DNA of 48,995 nucleotides from an uncultured Lewinella sp. (GCA_937873655.1 CALMYQ010000262.1:1-48995); one strand, 5' to 3'; positions 16,313 through 24,854 are shown, numbered from the stretch's first letter. Notes: generated by a model not told the origin, from the letters alone. Made by a program: numbers and translations.

Positions 16313-17419
16313 ATGAAAATTTTTACCGGACTGTTAGCCTTGCTTTTATTGATCGCCTGCCAAAGGGAGGAGCCTTTCAAAATACCCGTCTATGCCTGGA
16401 CAAGCGGCCCCGGCCAAAGCACCGATCGGGAGCTGACGGACAAATTCACCCAATTCAAAGACCGCGGGATCGACGGACTGATGTACAACGGCGGCCACGA
16501 TCCGGCCACCTACAGCCGGGTGGGCAAACTGGCCAAGGCTGCCGGGCTGTCTTTTCACGCCTGGATCCCGACCATGGTGCAGGCCCCCGATTCAACCCTC
16601 AAACCCGAATGGTACGCCATCAACGGCAACGGTGAATCCGCGCTGGACAAGCCCGCCTACGTCCCTTACTACAAATTCCTCTGCCCGAGCCGGCAGGAAG
16701 TGTACGATTTCCTGGCCAACCTCTACGGCGCCGTCGCCGATGTGCCCGAAGTGGACGGCATCCACCTGGATTATATCCGGTTTCCGGACGTGATCCTGGC
16801 CCGCGGCCTCTGGGAAAAATACGGTCTGGTGCAGGACCGGGAATACCCGCAATTCGACTATTGCTATTGCGATAAATGCGTCGCTGATTTCAAGGCAAAG
16901 ACGGGCATCGACATCAAAGCCGTTGAGGACCCCTCCCAGGTGGAGGAGTGGAAACAATTCCGGTACGATCTGATCACGGGCATCGTCAACCGCCTGTCCG
17001 ATATGGCCCACGCCAAAGGCAAGCAGATCAACGCCGCGGTATTCCCGGGGCCCAATTCGGTGGCCAAAAAGATCGTCCGCCAGGAATGGGACAAATGGAA
17101 CCTGGATGCTTTTTACCCGATGCTCTATAATGATTTCTACCTTGAGCCGCCGGCCTGGGTCGGTACAGAGACCCGGGAAGGAGTAGAAGCTATCGGCAAC
17201 CGGGTCCCCCTGTACAGCGGGTTGTTCATTTGCCCGGATCCGGCCAATAAATCAATGGAAAAGGACCCCGAAGGGCACGGCCTGTTGCCTGGGGAGTTGG
17301 GGGAAGCCGTAAGGGGCGCCATGGAGAACGGCGCGACCGGCATCTGCCTGTTTACCCCCGACCGGATGACCGAAGCGCACTGGGAAGCTTTTGAGAAGGC
17401 CGTTCATGTCCGTTATTAG
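16313..17419 (+). CDS. Putative glycoside hydrolase-like lipoprotein (GHL10/family 10 type TIM barrel)
   Basis: 368 residues. A lipoprotein signal ends LLLLIAC (Cys16). The body resembles the GHL10/DUF4015-type barrels: an early strand with IDGLMYNGGHDPATY, then GLSFHAWIPTM, a central VDGIHLDYIRFPD strand in which Asp/Tyr/Arg are family hallmarks, INAAVFPGPN, and LDAFYPMLYND. Proteins of this group are thought to act on surface polysaccharide or peptidoglycan, but few have a proven substrate. A C-YC-DKC cluster (about 182-188) could be a local metal or disulfide site. It is convergent with the propeller-DUF1573 gene, only 9 bp apart. The 16110-16312 gap has no gene I can support. Confidence 0.8.
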   Translation: MKIFTGLLALLLLIACQREEPFKIPVYAWTSGPGQSTDRELTDKFTQFKDRGIDGLMYNGGHDPATYSRVGKLAKAAGLSFHAWIPTMVQAPDSTLKPEWYAINGNGESALDKPAYVPYYKFLCPSRQEVYDFLANLYGAVADVPEVDGIHLDYIRFPDVILARGLWEKYGLVQDREYPQFDYCYCDKCVADFKAKTGIDIKAVEDPSQVEEWKQFRYDLITGIVNRLSDMAHAKGKQINAAVFPGPNSVAKKIVRQEWDKWNLDAFYPMLYNDFYLEPPAWVGTETREGVEAIGNRVPLYSGLFICPDPANKSMEKDPEGHGLLPGELGEAVRGAMENGATGICLFTPDRMTEAHWEAFEKAVHVRY

Positions 17420-17428
17420 GCGGTGGCG

Positions 17429-18991
17429 TTAGGAACCGTCGTCCTCTTTTACCGAGGCATTGAAACTCAGGCGATTTATGCGGGGGGATGCGTTGGAGTA
17501 GACGGTCAGATACCGGCTGTGTATGCCTGAATAGGACGGGTCAAAGGATACGAAAATGGTATCCTGGCCGCCGGGCGGAATAGGTTTTTTCGGAAATTTC
17601 ACATCTGTACAATAACAATCCTTTTCAATTTTACTGATCGTGACATCCGCCTTTCCCGTGTTCCGGAAAAGGTAGTACAGGCTGATTTGTCCGAATTCAA
17701 TGGTACCGAGATCCAGGTGATCGGTTTCGAATTCAAGGGAGCCCGTCATCTGCGTCTTTTTTTCTGTCCGGGCCGGATCTTCCTCCCCGACGGAGGACGA
17801 TTTTTCGCCGTCACTGATCCGGATTTGATAGACCCGGATGGGCGCATCCTCATTGAATGGGTTGTACTTGTTTTTGAAAAATAACCGCCCATCCGCCGAT
17901 CCCAGGATGTCGAAAGCCGTCTCTTGCGGCAATTCCGCTTCTCCCAGGTACTGATAACCGGCATTGTAGATCTGGAGATACCCTTTCCTGAAATAATATC
18001 CGGTGCTCAGGGTATCCGCCTCTGAAGCCGCAAGGTCCGGAATATACGTCCGGTAAAGCCGGTTGCTGACCGAATCGACTGCCAGGGAAAAATAGCTGTA
18101 CGCCTGCATGCGGTAGGTATTGAGCCATTTACCCACTTCCTCTTCCCGGAGCGGGGAGAGTTGGTCGTTGCGGATATGTTCGCCTTTACGGCCGAATTCG
18201 CCTACCGGTTTGCCCTGTAGGGTATACACCTGGAATTGGTGGGGCGCCTGCTGCCCGAAAAGGATATGGCCGTTTTGCGGATAGAACGCCAGGGAGGGGT
18301 AATCTTTCAGGTAAGTGATGTATTTATTGTCGATATAGACCTGGTCGAAACGCCCGCAGGCGGCTTCCATCTTACCATCCCGGTTGAAAATGCCGACGGT
18401 GGGCCGGGCGTAATAATCGTCGCTGAATTCGCTGTGAATGGCCGATTCCAGCGGGAAGACGATTTTGCCTGCTTTGGGAATATACAAGGCCAGAAAAGGC
18501 CAGTTGGCAATTTTCAGGTGTTCCGCCTCCAACAAGTCCCTGCCGTTTTTGTCGGTAAAAGCGGTACGGTTGACGATCTTGAAATTCCGGTCGACCTCGA
18601 CCAGGTCGGTAACGGTTGCGCCGATCATGCCGGTCCTGCCTTGTTCCAGGGGTACGATGGCGGCTGTATTCATCGACCATTTTTCCGGGCCTTCACCCAC
18701 CCCGCCGAATTGCCGCAGGTAATTGCCCTCGCGGTCGAAAACATAGACGGTTGAAGTCCGGTAGTAATCCAGCACCCAGATCTGATCGCGGACCATTTTT
18801 ACCTTTCCGGAAGGGACCGGAATGGAGTCCGGAAATTTTAAGGTGATGATTTTTTCAATCTCCAGGTGGAAAGGGGCCTGTTCCGGCATTTCCTCCCGAC
18901 CGGACTCTCCTGCACAACCTGCCAGAAGGATAAACGCGACAAGGAAAAACACCAGGTGCTGGACCCGTGGGAAATGGGCAAAAGGGATCAT
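17429..18991 (-). CDS. Beta-propeller lipoprotein with C-terminal DUF1573 domain
   Basis: 520 residues. A lipoprotein signal ends FILLAGC (Cys26). Residues 45-390 are six-bladed-propeller-like (DQIWVLDYYRTSTVYVFDREG, YLRQFGGVGEGPEKW), of the DUF4221/BF3164/TolB-like type. The last 110 residues form a DUF1573 Ig-like domain (DHLDLGTIEFGQISLYYLFRN, then DCYC, then PIPPGGQDTIFVSFDPSYSG). In Bacteroidota such propeller lipoproteins and DUF1573 proteins often sit beside genes for small secreted NVEALA-type peptides. A small Cys-rich exported peptide is encoded 163 bp upstream on the same strand, with two hairpins between. A joint role at the cell surface is inference. Confidence 0.82.
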   Translation of the reverse strand: MIPFAHFPRVQHLVFFLVAFILLAGCAGESGREEMPEQAPFHLEIEKIITLKFPDSIPVPSGKVKMVRDQIWVLDYYRTSTVYVFDREGNYLRQFGGVGEGPEKWSMNTAAIVPLEQGRTGMIGATVTDLVEVDRNFKIVNRTAFTDKNGRDLLEAEHLKIANWPFLALYIPKAGKIVFPLESAIHSEFSDDYYARPTVGIFNRDGKMEAACGRFDQVYIDNKYITYLKDYPSLAFYPQNGHILFGQQAPHQFQVYTLQGKPVGEFGRKGEHIRNDQLSPLREEEVGKWLNTYRMQAYSYFSLAVDSVSNRLYRTYIPDLAASEADTLSTGYYFRKGYLQIYNAGYQYLGEAELPQETAFDILGSADGRLFFKNKYNPFNEDAPIRVYQIRISDGEKSSSVGEEDPARTEKKTQMTGSLEFETDHLDLGTIEFGQISLYYLFRNTGKADVTISKIEKDCYCTDVKFPKKPIPPGGQDTIFVSFDPSYSGIHSRYLTVYSNASPRINRLSFNASVKEDDGS

Positions 18992-19019
18992 CGGCCGGCT
19001 TTTTCAATTTATCAGATGA

Positions 19020-19063
19020 AAAGGTCCGTGTCCTTCACCCGCAAGTGAAGGACACGGACCTTT
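19020..19063 (-). promoter_or_regulatory. Perfect 19-bp stem hairpin in the leader of the propeller gene
   Basis: Arms 19020-19038 and 19045-19063 (AAAGGTCCGTGTCCTTCAC and its exact complement) flank a 6-base loop. On the minus strand it lies 28 bp before the propeller ATG and downstream of the peptide gene and its terminator. It has only a short T run after it, so it may be a second terminator, an RNA-stability element or an attenuator. Confidence 0.7.
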
Positions 19064-19082
19064 AAAAGCTTGTTAGAAAAGA

Positions 19083-19118
19083 AAATACCCCCTTGCATTG
19101 TGCAATACAAGGGTATTT
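19083..19118 (-). terminator. Terminator-like hairpin after the Cys-rich peptide gene
   Basis: On the minus strand AAATACCC and GGGTATTT pair, with an inner TTGCA/TGCAA stem and a two-base bulge, followed by a T-rich TTTCTTTTC. It is 37 bp after the stop of the small peptide gene. Confidence 0.6.
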
Positions 19119-19154
19119 CCACACGATCGGACATTTCAAATCATGAAAAAACGA

Positions 19155-19397
19155 TCAGGAAGCGGAAGTTGAAGATAGCGTGCATGCATTGCTGCAGGTG
19201 CACTTGGGCTTTCCTTTGTATTGGTCGCCCACGCAGGCGGTGGTAGAGGTCCCGTCCGGTTGAACGGTACTCTTGCACTTGCAGCTCCAGCCGGCTGCAT
19301 CGCCATCGCTCACGTTACTTCTCAACGAAACAGCAGGAGCAAAAAATAAACAGAGTACAAATAAAATGGCAAGGGATTTGAATAACGGCTTTTTCAT
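19155..19397 (-). CDS. Small secreted Cys-rich peptide (NVEALA-like by context)
   Basis: 80 residues. A strong signal peptide (MKKPLFKSLAILFVLCLFFA) is followed by a mature part of about 50 residues with six cysteines in the pattern CxC...C...CxC...C and a Ser/Thr-rich end. It lacks the literal NVEALA motif. Size, export signal, cysteine pattern and the neighbouring propeller-DUF1573 lipoprotein match the setting of NVEALA peptides of Bacteroidota. The function of those peptides is unknown; peptide signalling or surface attachment have been considered. It has its own terminator-like hairpin 37 bp downstream, which suggests a short abundant transcript. Confidence 0.7.
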   Translation of the reverse strand: MKKPLFKSLAILFVLCLFFAPAVSLRSNVSDGDAAGWSCKCKSTVQPDGTSTTACVGDQYKGKPKCTCSNACTLSSTSAS

Positions 19398-19756
19398 ACT
19401 TTAATTATTTAGTCCAATTTTCAATAGTTTTATCTATGCGGTAAAGATAACAAAATTGATAATCCGGAATTGAAAACATAAAAAAAAATTATCATGGGTA
19501 ATGACGGCGGATGTAAGCGTGTTTCATGCGAAGTCGGGAAGCCGAAAAGTTTTGATTTTTAGCATCTGCAACGGGCCAAAAATCATGCCGACACAAAATC
19601 CTGACCAGTCCGGGCCCTGGTAACCGCGCGCATCCGGCCGACCCGATCCTGCCAGCTACCCGGCCAATCCAGCCACTTACCCGGCCTGCCTTCCGTTTCG
19701 CGTCCGTTTGCCTGCATCTTGCAAACGCAACGATTCAATAACATAAATCAACGGAC
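19398..19756. other. Gene-free intergenic stretch between divergent genes
   Basis: 359 bp between the peptide gene (minus) and the desaturase gene (plus). The peptide-proximal half is A/T-rich and should hold its promoter, although I find no exact TAnnTTTG. The other half is GC-rich with loosely repeated CCGGCC/CCAGCC words (19615-19690). I see no gene or strong hairpin. Confidence 0.5.
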
Positions 19757-20713
19757 ATGCAACAGCACAATGCCAACGACCTGAAACTGAGTATCGACCC
19801 GAAAGAATTGAAACCGCTGTTCAAGACCAGCGCCCGGCGGCACGCCCTGGCCATGGCTTTCGACTGGGCGGTTATTTTTGCCACCATTTTCGGCTGTATT
19901 CTTGTTTTTAATCCTTTTACTTATCTGCTGGCAGTTATCACCATCGGCGCCCGAATGCACGCCCTGGCCATCCTGATGCACGACGCCACCCATTACCGCT
20001 TCCTGAAAAACCGGAAATGGAACGACCTGCTCACCAACCTGCTGACCATGTACCCGCTGTTTACCTCCATCGAGAAATACCGGCAGAACCATTTCAAGCA
20101 CCACAACCACCTGAACACCGAAGAAGACCCCGATTGGGTAGCCAAGCTGGGTAAGCGGGCATTTACCTTCCCGAAAACCCGCGCCGAATTCCTGACAACG
20201 GTCTTTTCCTACCTGATCATGTACCAGGGGATCATGGACGCTGTCTGGTTTCTGCGGCGGTTCAGCGCACCGGAAATGAAATCGACCGGAAAACCGGAAA
20301 ACCCGTGGCCGAGGGCCCTGTTCTTCATCGCTCTGTTCGCGACCCTGACCGTCACCGGCGGCTGGAAAATCTACGCCTTGTTCTGGATCGTACCTTACCT
20401 GTCTACCTTCTTCATGTTCCAGTATATCCGCAGCGTAGCGGAGCATTTCGGCGAACTGGCTTACGACCATCTGCTCACGTCCACCCGTTCGGTGAAGCCC
20501 AATTGGGTGGAGCAGTTCTTTATTGCACCGCACCAGGTCGGCTATCACCTCGAACACCACCTCTACCCGGGCGTGCCCTTCTACAACCTCCCGAAATTGC
20601 ACCAACTGCTGATGACCGACTCCGACTACTGCGGCAAAGCCCATATCACGCAAGGTTATGTCGGCGGGTTGCTGAATGAACTGGGCGCCCCTGAAATGAT
20701 GGCTGCCAGATAA
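19757..20713 (+). CDS. Membrane fatty acid desaturase
   Basis: 318 residues with four to six hydrophobic segments and the three histidine boxes of membrane desaturases: HDATH (about 75-79), HFKHH (about 114-118) and HLEHH (about 272-276). These bind the di-iron centre. The sequence around the first box (ILMHDATHYRFL) is like the bacterial desaturases related to RtxC and to carotenoid/sphingolipid hydroxylases, so the substrate could be an acyl chain or another lipid. It would act in the inner membrane. It is a single gene; its 3' end touches the terminator of the convergent surface-protein operon. Confidence 0.9.
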   Translation: MQQHNANDLKLSIDPKELKPLFKTSARRHALAMAFDWAVIFATIFGCILVFNPFTYLLAVITIGARMHALAILMHDATHYRFLKNRKWNDLLTNLLTMYPLFTSIEKYRQNHFKHHNHLNTEEDPDWVAKLGKRAFTFPKTRAEFLTTVFSYLIMYQGIMDAVWFLRRFSAPEMKSTGKPENPWPRALFFIALFATLTVTGGWKIYALFWIVPYLSTFFMFQYIRSVAEHFGELAYDHLLTSTRSVKPNWVEQFFIAPHQVGYHLEHHLYPGVPFYNLPKLHQLLMTDSDYCGKAHITQGYVGGLLNELGAPEMMAAR

Positions 20714-20750
20714 AAAAAAACAGCCGCCATGCAAAAGCGCATGGCAGCTG
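20712..20750 (-). terminator. Rho-independent terminator of the surface-protein operon
   Basis: On the minus strand a 12-bp stem (20750-20739 with 20732-20721, one G-T pair) and a 6-base loop are followed by nine T. It is 22 bp after the stop of the choice-of-anchor L gene. The T tract overlaps the stop codon of the convergent desaturase gene. Confidence 0.88.
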
Positions 20751-20771
20751 CCTTAACCACAAGATCAAATA

Positions 20772-23150
20772 TTAGTGCGTAATGACAATGCGCTGGGTGG
20801 TCTGGGTGCCGTCCGGATGATTGAACCGGATGATGTACAGGCCGTTGCCGAACCGCGAAGTGTCGATGTCCAGCCGCCGGTCCGGCTGCTTTTGCCCGAA
20901 CACGGTCTTGCCTTCGGAATTGATGATCGTAACCAGGTCCACGTTCAGTTCTTCCGGGATCAATACGCTGAGGGCGCCGTCGGCCGGGTTGGGGAAAACG
21001 GCGATTTGCTCTCCGATTTCCGTTATCGCATCAGGCTGGGTTTTGGGGAATTCGCCGCCGCCCTGGCTGAAGGCGTTGCATCCGGTAAAGCAATGCGATC
21101 CGGTCCAGGCAACCTGTTCCACACAGACCGTTCCCACACGCCAACTGAAGCAGTAATTTTGAAAGCCGCCCAGTGAAATATACGGAACGTTGGTCTGGAA
21201 AACCGCCTTAATTTTTTTCCCTGATCCGCAACATGCAGGATCATTGTAGGTGATCTCCAGCAAGAACTGTGTTGCGCCTTGCGGCGGACTCCAGGTGAAT
21301 GCAACAGTGGTTGACGGATAGGGTAAACATTTGGCCGTTTCCAGGGTCGGCGCGTAGCAAAGATTGTCCAGGATCGAGCAGTCGATCTCTCCGCAAAGCT
21401 CGCAGTTCTCGCTGTCGGCAAAGCTGTCCGGAGCGAAGCTGCCGGATTTCCAGGCGCCATAGCAAACATCACTGCATAATGTCGATACCCGGTGGATCAC
21501 AAAGTAGTAAAGATCCGGCGCTGCTTGCGTATACAAGGTAAACGGACCGGGGCCGGAAGTGGTGGTTTCCAGAACAAAGGTATAGGGCCCGCCGGTCTTA
21601 TTCGGACTGGAAAGCACGGTCCATTGGTGCGTCGCGCCGATTTTGTCGTATTCGGCGAAATCGCGCACTACTATCTCCATGCCTTCTTCCCCGTCCAGCA
21701 GGTCATAGTTGAAAGATGCCGATACGAGATCATCGCAGCAGACGACCGTGAACCTCCTCGTTGCCTCTGCCCACCCGATACATTCCGGGAAATTGCCGAT
21801 CGCCAGTTTGATCTCGTATTCAAATCCCGGCTCAAAGGTTAGCGTTGAAGGAAGTAACTCCGAAAGGTTGAGCACGCCGATCGAATTTGCCAGGGTCCAG
21901 TCGTACAGGTAGAAGGGGGCAAAAGGCGCATTCGGATCGCCGATCGGACGCCGGACAGCGTCCAACCAGAACCGATCGCAGGCGGAAGTTCCCTCAGCGT
22001 TGAGATAGACGTCCTCGCCGGCGCAGAAGACGTCCTTGTCGGCGCCGGATTCGTCCTCAAAATGGAAATCGACCACAGCGTCATCCGAATAAGTGGGGAC
22101 CGCCACCCGGGTTTCAATGATTCCGCATATATCGGAATAGTGCCGGATATAATAAAACCGGCTCAGGTCCAGCCAGTCGAAAGTAACGAACAAGCCGCCG
22201 TCAACCGTACTGATCAGTTCCCCGCCTTCGGTCACTCCCGGCGTATCGGTCGCCCATAGCTCCCAATGGTCATTGATGATGTTGGGATTTTCGGCAATGC
22301 CGTATGCGGAAAAAACACCGCCGCTGCAATTGATCTGAACCGTGAAGTCCGTGCCGCCTGAGGAAGACAAAGCGCCGCTTTCAATAAATACGCCTGAATC
22401 CCAAAAATCATCCCGTACATCCCCGATGGCGAGGGTAATATGGTAGGTTTCGCAGGGGGAGAGATCGACTTTCCGGGCAACCAGTCTTTTGGTAAGCCCG
22501 TCGTATTGCACGGTGGGGCTGCCGCAATTATCCCGGAATAAAATTGAATTTGTACCGAAGCCCGGTGAGTGGCAATCTTTCGTCCAACCGCCATTGATGG
22601 TGTTTACGGAAACAGGCGTGAGATCGCCGGGAACGAGTGCTATGTTCTCTACCCCATTGATCCCCGGGCCGGAAATGAAAAAGCCGAATACGTCATTGTA
22701 TCCTATATCGACATATTCGTGGTATTCCTCGGACCCGAAGACATAATTGAAGGTCAGGATGTCGCCTGATACAGTAACATCGAACTCGATAACGGCCGCA
22801 TCGAATACCGCAGCGGTAGCAATCTCCTGCAACAGGGCATTCCATCCTCCTCCGTTTGCGACGGATAACCTATTGTCATTATTCGGACCAACTGCGCCGT
22901 TAATGGACCCGGTAGTGAGAATTACCCCCGTAGGAATGGTCACGTTCTGCGTGCCGACGGTGCCATTGGTGAAACGGCCGACAGCCCCCGGCGCCGCCGT
23001 TATGTGCGCATTGGTAATGATGATACCCGGACCGGCGAGGGTCTGGACAAGTTCATCGTCTGTGAGCAAATTGTCAACGGAAAGCGTCTGGGGCAAGGCG
23101 GTGACCCAGCAAAACAAGGCGAATAACAATAGTATAAATGGCTTATTCAT
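20772..23150 (-). CDS. Choice-of-anchor L protein secreted by the type IX system
   Basis: 792 residues. The signal peptide is residues 1-21 (ending ALPQ). The N-terminal domain has the choice-of-anchor L signature: VDNLLTDDELVQTL, an LTTGSINGAVGPN stretch, NYVFGSEEYHEYVDIGYNDV and FGFFISGPGINGVENIALVPG. The middle is Cys-rich with fibronectin-like parts. The last 75 residues are a T9SS type A sorting domain (AVFPNPADGALSVLIP, then GLYIIRFNHPDGT, and a basic end). The product should cross the outer membrane and be released or anchored. Its role is probably adhesive or structural (inference). It follows a 137-residue exported protein gene by 6 bp and ends in a strong terminator. Confidence 0.92.
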   Translation of the reverse strand: MNKPFILLLFALFCWVTALPQTLSVDNLLTDDELVQTLAGPGIIITNAHITAAPGAVGRFTNGTVGTQNVTIPTGVILTTGSINGAVGPNNDNRLSVANGGGWNALLQEIATAAVFDAAVIEFDVTVSGDILTFNYVFGSEEYHEYVDIGYNDVFGFFISGPGINGVENIALVPGDLTPVSVNTINGGWTKDCHSPGFGTNSILFRDNCGSPTVQYDGLTKRLVARKVDLSPCETYHITLAIGDVRDDFWDSGVFIESGALSSSGGTDFTVQINCSGGVFSAYGIAENPNIINDHWELWATDTPGVTEGGELISTVDGGLFVTFDWLDLSRFYYIRHYSDICGIIETRVAVPTYSDDAVVDFHFEDESGADKDVFCAGEDVYLNAEGTSACDRFWLDAVRRPIGDPNAPFAPFYLYDWTLANSIGVLNLSELLPSTLTFEPGFEYEIKLAIGNFPECIGWAEATRRFTVVCCDDLVSASFNYDLLDGEEGMEIVVRDFAEYDKIGATHQWTVLSSPNKTGGPYTFVLETTTSGPGPFTLYTQAAPDLYYFVIHRVSTLCSDVCYGAWKSGSFAPDSFADSENCELCGEIDCSILDNLCYAPTLETAKCLPYPSTTVAFTWSPPQGATQFLLEITYNDPACCGSGKKIKAVFQTNVPYISLGGFQNYCFSWRVGTVCVEQVAWTGSHCFTGCNAFSQGGGEFPKTQPDAITEIGEQIAVFPNPADGALSVLIPEELNVDLVTIINSEGKTVFGQKQPDRRLDIDTSRFGNGLYIIRFNHPDGTQTTQRIVITH

Positions 23151-23156
23151 GGCGGG

Positions 23157-23570
23157 TTACTTTAAATAGGTTTGGAAATAGTAGTTCATCCTCCTGGCGA
23201 TGGCCGCAAAGTGTTCATCGACCCGTTTTTTGGCAAAACCCCTGCGGGCGAGGACTTCGGTGTCAAGACTGAGCGTAATCTTTTTGTTGGCAAAGTCGCC
23301 GCTGAGGGTCTGAAAATCGAGGCTGAACATATTGCAAAACTGGTCGAGCGCCTGGGCTGTCGGAAAATTCAAATTCCTGATATCCAGGGAATAACTGCCC
23401 GACAACTCCCCTTCCGGGAGCCGGATGATAAAATTTGAAGAAATCGAAGCCGGAACGGCATCACTGATCCCACCCTGGGTTTCAGCCGCCTTCTGGGCCG
23501 ACAGGCCGCCCGAAGCAAAAAAGAGTAGCGCGATAACCAGCATCGTGGTTATCCGGGTCATGTTCTTCAT
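23157..23570 (-). CDS. Exported small protein, first gene of the surface operon
   Basis: 137 residues. The signal peptide is residues 1-25 (ending GGLSAQ). The mature part has FIIRLPEGELSGSYSLDIRNLNF, a Cys in DQFCNMFSLDF, and a basic helical end (KRVDEHFAAIARRMNYYF). I recognise no family. It is 6 bp upstream of the choice-of-anchor L gene, so the two are almost certainly co-transcribed. A periplasmic helper or co-secreted subunit is possible. Upstream lies a clean inverted repeat. Confidence 0.7.
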   Translation of the reverse strand: MKNMTRITTMLVIALLFFASGGLSAQKAAETQGGISDAVPASISSNFIIRLPEGELSGSYSLDIRNLNFPTAQALDQFCNMFSLDFQTLSGDFANKKITLSLDTEVLARRGFAKKRVDEHFAAIARRMNYYFQTYLK

Positions 23571-23637
23571 GATCAGAAAGATTTAATTAGGTTAATGAAT
23601 GGTTTGCAAGTCACAACAAAAGGCACGGCAATTGAAT

Positions 23638-23658
23638 GCTGATGAGATGTGCATCAGC
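23638..23658. promoter_or_regulatory. Inverted repeat upstream of the surface operon
   Basis: GCTGATG and CATCAGC, 7-bp perfect arms with a 7-bp spacer, lie 68 bp before the ATG at 23570. Size and symmetry fit a dimeric activator or repressor site. No exact -7 box is visible, so operator status is tentative. Confidence 0.4.
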
Positions 23659-23792
23659 TCAATAAAGAGCAACCTTTTTGTCGTGTTTACTTTTGTTTTG
23701 TGATTGTTGAGGGTATAAGGACCCCGGTGGGCGGATGTGACAAAAAAATTAATATTAGGTGATGCTAAGCCGGTCAGGGCGATGAAAACCGG

Positions 23793-24854
23793 TTATTTTG
23801 CCTGAAGGCGCTTTAATAGATCATTGGCCGTTTCGATCCCTTTTGGGTCCAGTCCCAGCCACCCGGCCGCCTGCCGGACGAGCTGCTCCGGCGTCAGCCC
23901 GTTTTCCCGCCAGGTCTTCAACGCTCCTGCCCCTTTTGATTTGGAAAGCTTTTCGCCCTGCTCGTCCTTCACCAGCGGATGGTGCAGGAAGGCCGTTTGG
24001 AAAAAAGCCTGCTCACCCAGGCATTGCGCCAGGTACAATTGCGCGGCCGTGGATTCCAGCAGATCCACCCCCCGGACGATAAAGTTGATCCCCCACAGCA
24101 GATCATCCGTTAGCGAAGCGACCTGGTAGGCCGGCATCCCGTTCTTTTGGCGGACCACAAAGTCGCCCATGGATTTGATCAATTGATCAATTGTTCGATT
24201 TTGGGATTGATCCGATTGGTTCGATTGATCCGATTGGTTCAATTCCTCGATTCCTCGATTCCTCAATTCCTCAATAAAAGATTGATTCAATTCCTCGATT
24301 GCCCCATCCAGCATCCTCCGTCCGCCATAGCTTCTCAAGAGCGTCGGCAGGCTGCCGCCAGGGTCCAGCACCTTCCCCCGCCAGGCCGTCTCCTCCCCAT
24401 CCCAGGCAAGTCGCTTATCCCGGCAGGTACCCGGATAGCGCCCGTCGGGCGACAAATCCCGGATTTCCTTCCGGGAGCATTCACAAACGTACAAATGGCC
24501 TTCCTGCCGCAGTTTTTCCAGATTTTTTTGATACAGGTCAAGACGCAAATGCTGGGAAAAGCGTTTAAAGAATTCGTCTGGTCCTGTGGGCCCCCGGTCA
24601 AATTCGACGCCCAGCCAATCGAGGGTGCGGAAGATGTCCTCGACGTATTCGGGGCGCATGCGGTCGGCGTCGAGGTCGTCAATGCGCAACCACAGTTCGG
24701 CATCCATTGCGCGGGCCAGCGCCCAGGTAATGAGGAACGAAATGCCGTTACCCGGGTGCAGCCACCCGCTGGGCGTAGGCGCGATGCGTGTGCTGACGTT
24801 GGTCAAAATTTGATTAATTTTGCAGGCGTTGCAACCAACCTGGTTGGCCGGCAA
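23793..24854 (-). CDS. gluQ: Glutamyl-Q tRNA(Asp) synthetase-like protein with repeat-derived insertion
   Basis: 353 residues. RIAPTPSGWLHPGN (about 23-36) is the HIGH-type motif, LRIDDLDADR the following strand, and KLSKSKG (about 308-314) the KMSKS motif. The protein is short, with no anticodon-binding domain, as in GluQ (YadB), which attaches Glu to queuosine in tRNA-Asp. CEC...C (about 126-147) may bind zinc. Residues about 187-230 (AIEELNQSF...SDQSNQSDQSQ) are encoded by short tandem repeats, not family sequence, and sit just before the conserved GDFVV strand. The natural start may be the TTG at 24808 (LTNVSTRIAPTPSG), because the ATG at 24854 adds residues unlike the family and overlaps the promoter of the divergent gene. 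Confidence 0.88.
   Translation of the reverse strand: MPANQVGCNACKINQILTNVSTRIAPTPSGWLHPGNGISFLITWALARAMDAELWLRIDDLDADRMRPEYVEDIFRTLDWLGVEFDRGPTGPDEFFKRFSQHLRLDLYQKNLEKLRQEGHLYVCECSRKEIRDLSPDGRYPGTCRDKRLAWDGEETAWRGKVLDPGGSLPTLLRSYGGRRMLDGAIEELNQSFIEELRNRGIEELNQSDQSNQSDQSQNRTIDQLIKSMGDFVVRQKNGMPAYQVASLTDDLLWGINFIVRGVDLLESTAAQLYLAQCLGEQAFFQTAFLHHPLVKDEQGEKLSKSKGAGALKTWRENGLTPEQLVRQAAGWLGLDPKGIETANDLLKRLQAK
24205..24296. repeat. Nonamer and octamer tandem repeats inside gluQ
   Basis: Four nonamers GATTGRTYC (24205-24240) run directly into four octamers RATTCCTC (24241-24272), with a fifth octamer at 24289-24296. The same nonamer forms an intergenic array at 33695-33730 and the same octamer one at 43123-43194. 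Here they keep the gluQ frame and add a Gln/Ser/Glu/Asn-rich loop. Confidence 0.85.
24825..24832 (+). promoter_or_regulatory. -7 promoter box of the PD40/OmpA gene
   Basis: TAATTTTG matches TAnnTTTG exactly, 70 bp before the ATG at 24903, with a TTG at 24800-24802 as a possible -33 element. It overlaps the 5' end of the divergent gluQ gene. Confidence 0.45.
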
